Origin: Nocardiopsis sp. N85
GTDB taxonomy: Bacteria > Actinomycetota > Actinomycetes > Streptosporangiales > Streptosporangiaceae
NCBI RefSeq assembly: GCF_028882275.1
Contig: NZ_JARBUT010000006.1
Span: forward strand, 186,001-250,000
Length of the DNA stretch: 64,000 bases
Direction of reading: 5' to 3'
Of the stretch, positions 34,605-43,787 are shown piece after piece; within the stretch, counting starts at the first letter, position 1; every line of letters begins with the position of its first letter. A program made the position numbers and the translations under genes. The notes below the pieces were generated by a model that ran no database searches, was not told the origin of the DNA, and saw nothing but the letters and a program-made list of their open reading frames with translations.

Positions 34605-35291
34605 TCAGGGGCGGGGCGGCCCCGCGCGCCGGGCGCCCCTCCCGACCCGACCGGTCTCGTAGGCCCACACGGCGACCTCGACGCGGTTGCGGGCGCCGAG
34701 TTTGGCCATCAGGCTGGCGATGTGGGTCTTGACCGTGCTGAGCGCGATGTGGCTCTCGTCGGCGATCTCGCGGTTGGTCCGCCCGCGGGCCACGGCCGCC
34801 AGGATCTGTTCCTCCCGGTCCGTGAGCGGCTCGACGGGCCGGACCGGAGGTTCGGCGGACCCGTGGTCGGCGAACGCGTGGAGCAGCCGGGCGGTGACGC
34901 TCGGGGCGATGAGCGCGTCGCCGGCGGCGGCCGCCCGTACGGCCTGGGCGAGCAGCTCGGCTCCGGCGTCCTTGAGCAGGAAGCCGCGGGCGCCCGCCTT
35001 GAGGGCGGCGTAGACGTACTCGTCCAGGTCGAACACGGTGATGACGACGACCGCGAGGGGGTCGACGACGTCCGGTCCGGCGAGGGAGCGCGTGGCCTCG
35101 ATGCCGTCGGTGCCGGGCATCCGGATGTCGAAGAGGCACACGTCCGGGCGCAGGCGCCGCGCCAGAGCGACGGCCTCGCGCCCGTCGGCGGCCCGGCCGA
35201 CGACGTCGATGTCCGGCTGGGCGTCGAGGATCATCGCCAGGCCGGTGCGGACGATCTCCTGGTCGTCGGCGACGATCACCCGGATGCTCAT
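34605..35291 (-). CDS. LuxR/NarL-type response regulator
   Basis: 228 residues. The receiver domain (1-120) has the acidic pair DD at 10-11, the phospho-acceptor Asp55 in CLFDIRMPGTDG and the conserved Lys in FLLKDAGAE. The C-terminal LuxR helix-turn-helix (about 155-210) reads LTDREEQILAAVARGRTNREIA with the recognition helix STVKTHIASLMAKL. Its ATG overlaps the stop of the histidine kinase gene (ATGA), so the two form one two-component operon. The target genes are unknown. Confidence 0.9.
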   Translation of the reverse strand: MSIRVIVADDQEIVRTGLAMILDAQPDIDVVGRAADGREAVALARRLRPDVCLFDIRMPGTDGIEATRSLAGPDVVDPLAVVVITVFDLDEYVYAALKAGARGFLLKDAGAELLAQAVRAAAAGDALIAPSVTARLLHAFADHGSAEPPVRPVEPLTDREEQILAAVARGRTNREIADESHIALSTVKTHIASLMAKLGARNRVEVAVWAYETGRVGRGARRAGPPRP

Positions 35292-36427
35292 GTCGCCACC
35301 CCCGACCGGGGCAGTACGGCGGTCACGGTCCAGCCCCGGTCCGGATCCGGGGCGGCCTCGCAGGTGCCGCCCAGCAGGTCGGCCCGCTCGATCATGCCGG
35401 TGATCCCGTAGCCCGGAACGGCCGTGGTCCTCCGGGGGCCGGTGTCGCCGTCGTCGCTGACGCGCAGGCGCACCGACGTGTCGTCGGCGGTGACGCGGAC
35501 GTGGACACGGGTCGCGTCGCGGGCGTGCCGGCGGGCGTTGGTGACCGCCTCCTGGGCGAGGCGGTAGAGGGCCGCCGCGACCGACGGCGGGAGGTCGTCG
35601 AGGTTCTCGGCGATCTCCACCTCGACGGGCGGGCCGGTCCGGGCGGTTCCGGCGAGCCGGTGGAGGTCGTCGACGCGCGGGTGGGGTGCCAGGTCCGCGG
35701 GGGCGTTCCGGCGCAGGACGCGGACCATCGCGCGCATCTCGGCGAGGGCGCGCGAGGCCTCGGACTCGATCACCTCCAGCGCGTCCACCGCGGCACCGGG
35801 ACGTGATCCCGCCAGCGCCAGGCCGGCCTGGGCGCGGATCGCCATCGCCGAGACGTGGTGGGCGACGGTGTCGTGCAGGTCGCGTGCGATCCGCTCGCGT
35901 TCGAGCAGCCTGACCCGGTCGAGCTCGCGGGCCCTGGCTCCGGCCCGGTACCGCAGGGCGGCGCCCACGGCGCAGACCGAGAACAGCACCGCGAACCCGC
36001 CCACCGCGTCGTCCGCGCCGGCGTCGTCGAAGACGGCCGTGACCGCGGCGTTGGCGAGCAGGATCGCCGAACCGATCACGATCTCCCGTCCCGCCCCCCA
36101 GCGGAAGAGCGCGTACGGCAGGAGCAGGAAGGCGACCATCGTGTACAGCGCGACGATCTCGCCGCCCAGCGCCGCCGTGGCGAGTCCGGAGAGGCCGAAG
36201 GCGAGCGCGAGCATCGGCAGCGGTCGGGTACGACGCCACGGCAGGGTGGGGGTCATCCCGATGACGAGCACGACCGACAGCCACCGCCAGGGGAGGTCGG
36301 GGCGCAGCACTCCTTCGAGCACCGCGAGGGCGACGAGCACGATCACGAGCGCCGCGTCCCACCGTGTCCGCCGCGGCGGGTGGGGCGGGCGGGGCTCGTC
36401 CCACAGGGAGCGGAGGAGGCCGGGCAC
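35288..36427 (-). CDS. Sensor histidine kinase, NarL-partner type (HisKA_3)
   Basis: 379 residues. Four to six membrane helices (about residues 25-150) precede the dimerisation domain with the phospho-accepting His185 in RDLHDTVAHHV, and an ATP-binding domain with LYRLAQEAVTNARRHA and GYGITGMIERADLLGG. It should phosphorylate the regulator encoded downstream in response to a membrane or envelope signal. The start is set at a GTG (36425-36427): TACGCT lies 6 bases upstream as a -10 box, suggesting a leaderless transcript, and the open frame before it is not kinase-like. Confidence 0.87.
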   Translation of the reverse strand: MPGLLRSLWDEPRPPHPPRRTRWDAALVIVLVALAVLEGVLRPDLPWRWLSVVLVIGMTPTLPWRRTRPLPMLALAFGLSGLATAALGGEIVALYTMVAFLLLPYALFRWGAGREIVIGSAILLANAAVTAVFDDAGADDAVGGFAVLFSVCAVGAALRYRAGARARELDRVRLLERERIARDLHDTVAHHVSAMAIRAQAGLALAGSRPGAAVDALEVIESEASRALAEMRAMVRVLRRNAPADLAPHPRVDDLHRLAGTARTGPPVEVEIAENLDDLPPSVAAALYRLAQEAVTNARRHARDATRVHVRVTADDTSVRLRVSDDGDTGPRRTTAVPGYGITGMIERADLLGGTCEAAPDPDRGWTVTAVLPRSGVAT

Positions 36428-36839
36428 GGGGCCAGCGTACAGCGGCGGCGCGCCTCCCGGATCGGCCCCGGGGGTACGGTCCGGCCGGCCGGTGTCGTGC
36501 GTCCCCGCATCGCGCCCGGGGCCGGATCGCGGTTCGCGGCGGGTGGGGCGGGGGCCGTGCGCGCTCCGGGGGCGGTCTCGGGGCACGAGCGCCCACCGAG
36601 TCGGGGAACCGCCGGACGCGCCCCGATGAGGACGGCCGTCCGCTCGAAGCGCACCGTTTCGGAGCCCGCGGGGAAAGACCGTCGATACATTCATCGAGTG
36701 CAATAATCCCCCGGGCATCCGGTCGCCCACAATGCCCCGACAAAGCGAATACCACTACCACTGAACAGGAAAAACGTTTTACAGAACCCTATTCGCGAGC
36801 GCCGCCCACACGACACGCGGGCCGAATGGCGACCCCGAA

Positions 36840-36869
36840 TTGTAAGGCGAGCCTGGCCTAGGTTAGGCT
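36840..36869 (+). promoter_or_regulatory. Probable promoter of the iron importer operon
   Basis: TTGTAA (36840-36845) and TAGGCT (36864-36869) are separated by 18 bases, and the -10 fits TAnnnT. The -10 lies inside the proposed iron box, so a bound repressor would block RNA polymerase. Confidence 0.5.
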
Positions 36870-36876
36870 CGCCTTT
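36858..36876. promoter_or_regulatory. DtxR/IdeR-type iron box
   Basis: The 19-mer matches the consensus TTAGGTTAGGCTAACCTAA at 14 of 19 positions, with the core AGGTTAGGCT intact. A wider perfect inverted repeat, AAGGCGAGCCT (36844-36854) with AGGCTCGCCTT (36865-36875), overlaps it. Iron-dependent repression of the downstream importer is therefore likely; binding is inferred. Confidence 0.7.
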
Positions 36877-36935
36877 GTAGAGAGCTCGGGCCGGCCGAGT
36901 CCATGTACCAGCACAACTCGGTAGGAGATCCCCCG

Positions 36936-37988
36936 ATGAACGTCGTACCCCGAAGGTTCGGGCTCGGTCTGATCGTCGTCCCCGTCCTCGCCCTGATGGC
37001 CACCGCCTGCGGTGGCGAGGGGACGTCCGCCACGGAAGGAGGCGACGGCGCCGCCGAAGAGGCGGGCGCCCTGGTCATCTACTCCGGCCGCGACCAGGAG
37101 CTCATCGACCCCCTGATCGAGCAGATGCGCGAAGCGACCGGTCTGGAGATCGACGTCCGCTACGGCGACACCGCCCAGATGGCCAACCAGATCGTCACCG
37201 AGGGCGAGAACACCAACGCCGACCTGTTCATCGCCCAGGACGCCGGGGCCCTCGGCCTGCTCGTCCAAGAGGGATCGCTCGCCGACCTGCCCGCCGAGGT
37301 GACCGACCTGGTCCCGGAGCAGTACCGCGACGCCGGTGACCAGTGGGTCGGCGTCTCCGGCCGCTCCCGTGTCATCGTCTTCGACCCCGCCGACGTCGAC
37401 GAGGTCCCCGACAGCGTCCTGGACCTGACCGACCCCGAGTGGGAGGGACGGGTGGGCATCGCCCCCACCAACGCCTCGTTCCAGGCGTTCGTCACCGGCC
37501 TGCGGGTGATCGAGGGCGAGGAGGCCGCCCGTCAGTGGCTGGACGACATGGTCGCCAACGACGTCCAGACCTTCGAGAACAACCGCTCGATGCTCGACGC
37601 CCTGGAGTCGGGCGACATCGACCTCAGCCTCAACAACCACTACTACTGGTACGAGCGGGTCAAGGAGCAGGGCGCCGACGCCGTCACCTCCGAGGTGCAC
37701 TACCTCCCCGCCGGTGACGCGGGCGGCCTGGTGAACGTGGCCGGCGCCGGCATCACCGCCGACGCGGCCAACCCCGAGGGCGCGCTGACCGCCCTGGAGT
37801 TCCTGCTCGGCGAAGAGGCCCAGACCTACTTCACCCAGGAGACCTCCGAGTACCCGCTCGTGGCGGGTGTCCCCCTGGGCGAGGGTCTGGAGGAGCTCGA
37901 CTCCCTGGAGCAGCCGAACATCGACCTGAGCGACCTGCACTCCCTGGACGAGACCGTCGAGATGCTCCGCGAGGCGGGCCTGGAGTGA
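36936..37988 (+). CDS. Ferric iron ABC transporter substrate-binding lipoprotein
   Basis: 350 residues of the FbpA/FutA-type iron-binding family. A lipoprotein signal ends in LMATAC with Cys25 lipidated. The mature protein shows LVIYSGRDQELIDPLIEQM at its start, DLFIAQDAGALGLL, and the segment LNNHYYWYERV, whose adjacent tyrosines are the usual Fe(III) ligands. It binds ferric iron outside the membrane and delivers it to the permease. TAGGAG precedes the ATG at 36936; an upstream ATG at 36903 would only add non-signal residues. It is the first gene of a three-gene importer operon under the iron box. Confidence 0.9.
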   Translation: MNVVPRRFGLGLIVVPVLALMATACGGEGTSATEGGDGAAEEAGALVIYSGRDQELIDPLIEQMREATGLEIDVRYGDTAQMANQIVTEGENTNADLFIAQDAGALGLLVQEGSLADLPAEVTDLVPEQYRDAGDQWVGVSGRSRVIVFDPADVDEVPDSVLDLTDPEWEGRVGIAPTNASFQAFVTGLRVIEGEEAARQWLDDMVANDVQTFENNRSMLDALESGDIDLSLNNHYYWYERVKEQGADAVTSEVHYLPAGDAGGLVNVAGAGITADAANPEGALTALEFLLGEEAQTYFTQETSEYPLVAGVPLGEGLEELDSLEQPNIDLSDLHSLDETVEMLREAGLE

Positions 37989-39625
37989 CGCGCGTCCCCT
38001 CGGAGCGCACCGCGCCGGAGCCGCCCCCGACCGGGGGCGGCTCCGGCCGCGTCATGTCCCCGCCCCGATCCCTATCGCTCTACCTCCTGGCCGGGGTCAC
38101 CGCGCTGTTCGCCGTGCTCCCCCTGGTCTACGTGCTCCTTCAGGCGTTCGGCGACGGCGTCGGCACCCTCGTCGGGTCGCTCCTGCGCGGCCGCACCCTC
38201 GAACTCCTCGTCAACAGCCTCGTCCTCACCGCGATCGTCACCGCGAGCTGCCTGGTCCTGGGGATCGGGCTGGCCCTGCTCGTCACCCGGGTCCGGCTTC
38301 CCGGGCAGCGTCTGTGGGCGTTGGTCGCCACGCTCCCCCTGGCCATCCCGAGTTACGTCGCCGCCATGGTGTGGATGGAGGCGGTCCCCGAGGTCCGCGG
38401 ACTGTTCGGCGCCTCGATCGTCCTCACCCTGTGCTGTTACCCCTACGTCCTGTTGCCCGTGGTGGCCGCCCTGCGATCCGCCGACCGCGACCAGGAGGAG
38501 GTCGCCCGCGCACTGGGACGGGGCCCCCTGTACGTGCTCGTCCGGGTGACCCTTCGCCACGTGCAGCCCGCCGCGGCGGCGGGATCCCTGCTGGTCGCCC
38601 TGTACGTCCTGTCCGATTTCGGGTCCGTGGCGACCCTGCGCTACGACACCTTCACCAGGGCGATCTACAACGACTACGCCAACCGGTTCGACATGGCGAG
38701 CGCCGCCTCGTTGAGCGTCATCCTGGTCGTGGTCACCCTGGTCGTGCTGTGGGGCGAGGCCCGGGCCCGGGGACGGGCCCGGTTCAGCCGGCTCGGCGCC
38801 GGCGCGACCCGCCGGCGCCCGCCCAGGGACATCGCCGCCGAACTCGGCGCCCACCTCCCCCCCGGCCCGGCCCGCGCGGTGCGCGTGTCGACGGCGGCCG
38901 TGTTGACGCTGCCCTTCCTGGTGGTGTCGGCGGCGGCCCTGGTCTTCCCGATCGTCAGCCTGGCCTACTGGATCGTCCGGGGCTCCTCGGCCGGGTTCGA
39001 CCTGCCGCGCATGGCCGAGACCGCGGTGACCACGCTCGGTGTGTCCGCCGCCGGTGCGGCGGTCACCCTGGTCCTGGCGCTGCCGGTGGGCATCCTCGCC
39101 GCCCGGCACCGGGGCCGGATCCCGCGCCTGCTGGAGGGCGCGACCTGGATGGGCTACTCGATGCCCGGCGTGGTGGTCGCCGTGTCCCTGGTCTACTTCG
39201 CGGTCAACCACGCCTTCGCCCTGTACCAGGGTCTTCCGCTGATGATCTTCGCCTACGCGCTGTTGTTCCTGCCCGCCGCGGTCGGCTCGGTGCGCAGCGC
39301 CGTCGCCCAGTCCCCGCCGGGGCTGGAGGAGATCGGCCGTTCACTGGGCCGCACCCCTCCCCAGGTGTTCACCGGGATCACCCTGCCGTTGGCGGCGCCC
39401 GGGGTGGCGGCCGGGGCCACGCTCGTCTTTCTCACCTGCATGAAGGAACTCCCGGTGACCCTGATGTTGCACCCGACCGGAATGGAGACCATCTCCATGC
39501 GGTTGTGGAGCGCCACCAACGTGGGACGGTTCGCCGCGGCGGCCCCCTACGCGATGATGCTCATCGTCCTGGCGTCGGTACCCGCGTTCGTCCTCGGCCG
39601 CAAGGCCACGGTGATGGAGAGGTGA
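37985..39625 (+). CDS. Ferric iron ABC transporter permease (FbpB type)
   Basis: 546 residues, a fused double permease with about 12 membrane helices and two EAA-type loops: EEVARALGRGPLYVLVRVTL near residue 175 and EEIGRSLGRTPPQVFTGITL near residue 450. This duplicated form is normal for iron(III) importers. It begins with a GTG that overlaps the stop of the binding-protein gene (GTGA); an ATG at 38054 would trim a charged N-terminal tail and remains possible. Confidence 0.9.
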   Translation: MTRVPSERTAPEPPPTGGGSGRVMSPPRSLSLYLLAGVTALFAVLPLVYVLLQAFGDGVGTLVGSLLRGRTLELLVNSLVLTAIVTASCLVLGIGLALLVTRVRLPGQRLWALVATLPLAIPSYVAAMVWMEAVPEVRGLFGASIVLTLCCYPYVLLPVVAALRSADRDQEEVARALGRGPLYVLVRVTLRHVQPAAAAGSLLVALYVLSDFGSVATLRYDTFTRAIYNDYANRFDMASAASLSVILVVVTLVVLWGEARARGRARFSRLGAGATRRRPPRDIAAELGAHLPPGPARAVRVSTAAVLTLPFLVVSAAALVFPIVSLAYWIVRGSSAGFDLPRMAETAVTTLGVSAAGAAVTLVLALPVGILAARHRGRIPRLLEGATWMGYSMPGVVVAVSLVYFAVNHAFALYQGLPLMIFAYALLFLPAAVGSVRSAVAQSPPGLEEIGRSLGRTPPQVFTGITLPLAAPGVAAGATLVFLTCMKELPVTLMLHPTGMETISMRLWSATNVGRFAAAAPYAMMLIVLASVPAFVLGRKATVMER

Positions 39626-39630
39626 GTTCC

Positions 39631-40734
39631 ATGAGCGGTCTCATCGTCGAAGAGGCGGAGAAGACCTTCGGCCGCACCGGTGTGCTGCACGGTGTCGACC
39701 TGGAGGTGCCCGACGGCTCGCTGGGCGCCCTGCTGGGCCCCTCCGGCTGCGGGAAGACCACCCTGCTGCGGCTGGTCGCCGGTTTCGAGCGGCTCGACGC
39801 CGGAAGGATCAGCGTCGGCGACCGGGTCCTCGCCGAAGGCCGGTCGAACCACGTGCGCCCGGAACGCCGGGGCGTCGGCGTCGTCCCCCAGGAGGGGGCG
39901 CTGTTCCCTCACCTGTCCGTGGCCCGCAACGTCGCCTTCGGTCTGGGACGGCGTGGGCGGACCCACCGCCGCGGGCGCACGGAGGAGGTCCTGGAGTTGG
40001 TCGGGTTGTCCGGGTACGCGGACCGGATGCCGCACGAGCTGTCCGGTGGCCAGCAGCAGCGGGTCGCCCTCGCCCGCGCCCTGGCCCCCGAACCGGCACT
40101 GGTCCTGCTGGACGAGCCCTTCAACGCCTTGGACCCCGCGCTGCGGTCGGAACTGCGCGAGGAGGTGCGTCAGGTGTTGCGCACCGCGGGCGTCACGGCG
40201 CTGTTGGTGACCCATGACCCCGAGGAGGCGCTGTCGATCGCCGACGGTGTGGCGCTGATGCGCGAGGGGGTGATCGTGCAGACCGGAACCCCCCGCGAGG
40301 TCTACGAGCGACCGGGCGACGCGGGTCTGGCCACGTACCTCGGGGAGACGGTGGTGATCCCGGGAGAACTGCGCTCCGGGCGGGTGGAGTGCGCCCTGGG
40401 AACGCTGACCCCGTACACGGGGGCCGACGGCCCGGGCGAGGGTTCGGTCGTGGTGCGGCCGGAACGGATCGTCTTCGCGGTGGAGGGCGAGCAGGGCGCG
40501 GACGAGGGGGTGCCCGGACGGATCGCCGACGTGACCTTCGCCGGACACGACAGCGTGGTGCACCTCGCGGTGGAGGGCACGGGGACGCGCATCAAGGCGC
40601 GGTCGCACCGGCACCCGGTCCCGGAGGTCGGTGCCCGGGTGCGGATCCGGGTCTCGGGTGAGGTCGCCTTCTTCAACGGCGCGGCCGCGCGGGCGTGGGA
40701 GGAGCGGCCGGCGGCCGCGGCGGATCTCCGCTGA
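39631..40734 (+). CDS. Ferric iron ABC transporter ATP-binding protein (FbpC type)
   Basis: 367 residues. All ATPase motifs are present: Walker A GPSGCGKTT (about 37-45), signature LSGGQQQR, Walker B ALVLLDEPF and the switch VTHDPEEA. A TOBE-like regulatory domain follows (about 245-360). It powers import through the permease encoded just upstream. The ATG at 39631 is chosen because GGAGAGGTGA lies ahead of it; a GTG at 39622 overlapping the permease stop is a second option. It is the last gene of the iron operon. Confidence 0.9.
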   Translation: MSGLIVEEAEKTFGRTGVLHGVDLEVPDGSLGALLGPSGCGKTTLLRLVAGFERLDAGRISVGDRVLAEGRSNHVRPERRGVGVVPQEGALFPHLSVARNVAFGLGRRGRTHRRGRTEEVLELVGLSGYADRMPHELSGGQQQRVALARALAPEPALVLLDEPFNALDPALRSELREEVRQVLRTAGVTALLVTHDPEEALSIADGVALMREGVIVQTGTPREVYERPGDAGLATYLGETVVIPGELRSGRVECALGTLTPYTGADGPGEGSVVVRPERIVFAVEGEQGADEGVPGRIADVTFAGHDSVVHLAVEGTGTRIKARSHRHPVPEVGARVRIRVSGEVAFFNGAAARAWEERPAAAADLR

Positions 40735-41101
40735 GGGGCGGCCGTTCTCCGGGACGGGACACCCGTTCCGCTCCCGACCACGGGAAGGGCGCCTCGCCCC
40801 CTCGAAGAGGGGGGACGCCGGGTCCGCCCCCGGTGGCCGGGGGCGTGCGCCGCGCCACGGGTCGCCCCGTGATCCCCCCTATGCGAGGGGTCTCGTCCGG
40901 CCCCGCGCACACCTACCGTGACCTGCGCCGTCATCCCTGGGCAGGCCGTCCTCCCCGAGCGGACGCCCTCTCCCAGGAAGGGCATCGTCCGTATCCCGCC
41001 CTCCCGTTCGCTCAAGGAGCGCGGGCGGTGTGGAAGGGTGAGGTGGCACGGAAACGGCCTTGAGGCCGCCGCCACCATCACCATCGGAGACGACGACAGT
41101 C
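40735..41101. other. Intergenic region after the iron operon
   Basis: 367 bases. A 7-bp CCCCCTC/GAGGGGG hairpin with a GAA loop (40797-40813) is a weak terminator candidate for the iron operon. The rest up to the CNNM-type gene shows no conserved Mg-sensor riboswitch pattern that I can recognise and no coding frame with a domain. Confidence 0.5.
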
Positions 41102-42385
41102 ATGGAGAGTTACGGGGTTCAAGTCGGCCTCGTCCTGGTCCTGGTCCTGGTCAACGCCCTGTTCGCGGGCAGCGAGATCGCCCTGATCACCCTGCGCGAA
41201 GGCCAGATCAGGCAACTGGGGGAACGGGGCCCCGGAGGCAGGGCGGTCGCCCGGTTGGCCCGCGACCCCAACCGCTTCCTCGCCACCATCCAGATCGGCA
41301 TCACCCTCGCCGGTTTCCTCGCCTCGGCCACCGCCGCCGTGGCCCTGGCCCGGCCGCTCGTCGAGCCGCTGGGCTTCCTCGGGTCCGCCGCGGGGCCCGT
41401 CTCGGTGGTCCTGGTCACCGTCGTCCTGACGTTCGTGACCCTCGTGTTCGGCGAGCTGGCCCCCAAACGCATCGCCATGCAGCGCGCCGAGGGCTGGGCG
41501 CTCATGGTCGCCCGTCCGCTCAACCTGCTCGCGACCCTGTCCCGGCCGGTCGTGTGGCTGCTGAGCGTGTCCACCGACCTCGTCGTACGCCTCACCGGCG
41601 GCGACCCCTCCGCCGCGCGCGAGGAGGTCGGCGAGGAGGAGCTGCGCGACATGCTCGCCACCCAGCGCGGCATGACCCGCGAGCAGCGCACCATCATCAG
41701 CGGCGCCTTCGAGATCGACGACCGCCGGCTCCGCCAGGTCGTCGTCCCCCGAGGCGACGTCTTCACCATCCCCGCCGCCACCCCCACCGACGAGGCCACG
41801 CGGATGCTCGCCGAGCACGGGCACTCGCGCGCGCCGATCGTGGCCGACGACGACCTCGACGACGTCCTGGGCATCGTGCACTGGTCCGATCTGGTCCGCG
41901 GCACGGGCTCCGTCCGGGACGTGGCCCGCGAGCCGATGCTGCTGCCCGACTCCCTGGTCGTCTCCCTGGCCCTGCGCCGGATGACGGCCGAACGCCAGCA
42001 ACTGGCCGTGGTCGTCAACGAGATGGGCGGCATCGACGGCATCGTCAGCCTGGAGGACCTGCTGGAGGAGATCGTCGGCGAGATCTACGACGAGACCGAC
42101 TCCGACATCCGCACCGTCGTCTCCAACGAGGACGGGACCATGACGCTCCCCGGCACCTACCCGGTGCACGACCTGTCCGACATCGACCTGTCCCTGAACG
42201 ACCCGCCCGAGGGCGACTACGTCACCGTCGCGGGCCTGATCATCGCCGTCCTGGGCCACATCCCCCGGGAGCCCGGTGAGACGGTCGAGTTCGACGACTG
42301 GACCGTGGAGGTCACCCGGACCAACGGCCGCACCATCACCGAGGTGAAGGTGCGGCGCGAGGAGAGGACCCTCCCCGTGGAGTGA
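41102..42385 (+). CDS. CNNM/CorC (hemolysin C-like) family transporter
   Basis: 427 residues. The N-terminal DUF21 membrane domain (1-190, four helices, with LFAGSEIALITLREGQIRQL and FGELAPKRIAMQRAE) precedes two CBS domains (about 205-325, with DIVSLEDLLEEIVGEIYDE-type signature, here IDGIVSLEDLLEEIVG) and a C-terminal CorC/HlyC domain (about 340-425). Members export Mg2+ or Na+/Mg2+ in exchange; the name hemolysin is historical. The ATG at 41102 follows GGAG at a long spacing. It is a single-gene unit ended by the hairpin at 42403-42445. Confidence 0.88.
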   Translation: MESYGVQVGLVLVLVLVNALFAGSEIALITLREGQIRQLGERGPGGRAVARLARDPNRFLATIQIGITLAGFLASATAAVALARPLVEPLGFLGSAAGPVSVVLVTVVLTFVTLVFGELAPKRIAMQRAEGWALMVARPLNLLATLSRPVVWLLSVSTDLVVRLTGGDPSAAREEVGEEELRDMLATQRGMTREQRTIISGAFEIDDRRLRQVVVPRGDVFTIPAATPTDEATRMLAEHGHSRAPIVADDDLDDVLGIVHWSDLVRGTGSVRDVAREPMLLPDSLVVSLALRRMTAERQQLAVVVNEMGGIDGIVSLEDLLEEIVGEIYDETDSDIRTVVSNEDGTMTLPGTYPVHDLSDIDLSLNDPPEGDYVTVAGLIIAVLGHIPREPGETVEFDDWTVEVTRTNGRTITEVKVRREERTLPVE

Positions 42386-42402
42386 CACCGGACGACCTTC
42401 TC

Positions 42403-42445
42403 CGGGGTGGTGGTCGCGTCGACCTCGTCGACACGGCCACCACCC
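42403..42445. terminator. Hairpin between convergent genes
   Basis: GGGGTGGTGG (42403-42412) pairs exactly with CCACCACCCC (42436-42445), and an inner GTCGA/TCGAC stem extends the structure. It sits 17 bases after the CNNM-type stop and 47 bases beyond the 3' end of the hydrolase gene on the other strand. Confidence 0.65.
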
Positions 42446-42492
42446 CTGTCCGCCCCGGCACCGGTCCGCGCCGACGAGCGGAACACAGGGGC

Positions 42493-43254
42493 CTATTCGA
42501 TCCCCCGCGCCCGGGCCCGTTCGGCCGCCGCGCGCGGCCCCGCGGTGAAGGGGTCCCCGTGACCGGGCAGCACCGTCCCCTTCTCCCCCAAAGCCGCCAA
42601 ACGGTCCAGGGACGCCAGCGCCATGGCCCCGTCGTGCGTGGACATGCGGCTGACCACGGTGGGCCCCGTGCGACCGGTGGTCGGGTCGTGGGTGACCAGG
42701 GCGTCGCCGGTGAACACCACCTCGCGCTCGGGCCACACCAGGATCGCGCTCCCGGGGGTGTGCCCGGGAGCGCCCACCACCCGGGGGCTCCCCGGCACCT
42801 CCTCCAGGACCTGCCCGTCGGTGAAGGTGGAGTAGGTGGCGATCGGTGGCGTGTTGAACGCCCCCATCCCTTCGAGGTGGGCGAGCAACCAGGCGACCTT
42901 GGGACGCCGCAACAGGTAGGGCACCATCGAACGCTCGGGCGGGCTGTACGCCATCGCACGGTCGGGTCCGCCGCCCAGGAGCGGGGCGTCCGCCTCGTGC
43001 ACCCAGATCGTCGTCCCGGTGCGGCTCAGGGCGCGCGCGGCCAGTCCGATGTGGTCGGCGTGCCCGTGGGTGAGGACGACCGCCCGCAGGTCGCCGCCCA
43101 CCCGGGCCACGGCGTCGAGGAGCACGGCGCTGTGGTCGGGCAGACCGGAGTCGACCAGGACCAGGCCCTCGTCGGTCTCCATGAGGTAGAAGTTCACCAC
43201 CGCGTCGCCGAGACGGTGCACACCGGGGGCGACCTCGATCAGGGTCGTGCTCAT
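42493..43254 (-). CDS. Metallo-beta-lactamase-fold hydrolase
   Basis: 253 residues. The zinc motif THGHADHIG (HxHxDH) near residue 60 is followed by APGHTPGSA, the bridging aspartate in VVFTGDALVTHD and the final histidine in LPGHGDPF, the complete metal set of the glyoxalase II/MBL superfamily. Such enzymes hydrolyse thioesters, lactones or phosphoesters; the substrate is unknown. AGAGG lies ahead of the ATG at 43252-43254. It forms a single-gene unit between the CNNM-type transporter and the divergent toxin gene. Confidence 0.85.
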   Translation of the reverse strand: MSTTLIEVAPGVHRLGDAVVNFYLMETDEGLVLVDSGLPDHSAVLLDAVARVGGDLRAVVLTHGHADHIGLAARALSRTGTTIWVHEADAPLLGGGPDRAMAYSPPERSMVPYLLRRPKVAWLLAHLEGMGAFNTPPIATYSTFTDGQVLEEVPGSPRVVGAPGHTPGSAILVWPEREVVFTGDALVTHDPTTGRTGPTVVSRMSTHDGAMALASLDRLAALGEKGTVLPGHGDPFTAGPRAAAERARARGIE

Positions 43255-43787
43255 GGCCTGCCTCTCGACGCACGGAGGACCACGCCGCCCGCAAGCGGCC
43301 TCACCTCCTCTCATTACCCACGGTCATGGCCGACCATGAATGACCGACACCCCGACCCACGGGATTCCGTACGTCGGATCGGACCCCGCGGCCCCGGGCC
43401 CTCACCGGCGGGGGCGGTCCGACGGAACCGCGACGCGGGTCGGCCCCGCCCGTCCCCGCGAAACCCGGACCGACGATCTCCTTCGCGGGCGGCGGGGCGT
43501 CGGTGATGGGCCGGCCGTGTCGCGCCTTGCCGGCGTTTCCGGGCGGCCGTGGCGTTCTTCCGCTCCCTGGAGTGCTCACGCGACGGGAAAGCCTTGGCCC
43601 ACAAGGGTTTTCGGACGGGCGACCACCGGCCGGTGCGCTCTCGGTGACCGGTGGGCGAACACTTCGGAAAGGGGTCCGCGACACCGGTGCGCGCTTCCGT
43701 GCGCCGCTCTACGATCATCGCGTCGGGCGGCCCGTGAGGCCCCGGCACGGACACGAGGCGACCGACCGGCAGGACGCGAGGGCGCAC
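43255..43787. other. Divergent intergenic region upstream of the giant toxin gene
   Basis: 533 bases between the MBL-fold hydrolase (-) and the giant gene (+). A TACGAT box at 43710-43715 could be a -10 element for the giant gene, with no clear -35. The frame of the giant gene is open back to 43503, but the codons before 43788 are Arg/Pro/Gly-rich and do not resemble the folded domain. A small dyad TCATGG/CCATGA lies at 43324-43339. Confidence 0.5.

Larger units (their letters stand above)
36428..36935. other. Divergent intergenic region with iron-box promoter
   Basis: 508 bases between the histidine kinase (-) and the iron importer (+). The left part is GC-rich and featureless to me; from about 36660 the GC content drops. 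The iron box and promoter at 36840-36876 lie near the right end, followed by a leader of about 60 bases. Confidence 0.55.

Noticed and set aside
40735-41101. Mg-sensing riboswitch ahead of the CNNM/CorC-type gene
   Set aside because: No conserved M-box or ykkC-like core could be recognised by eye; only a weak terminator-like hairpin is present.
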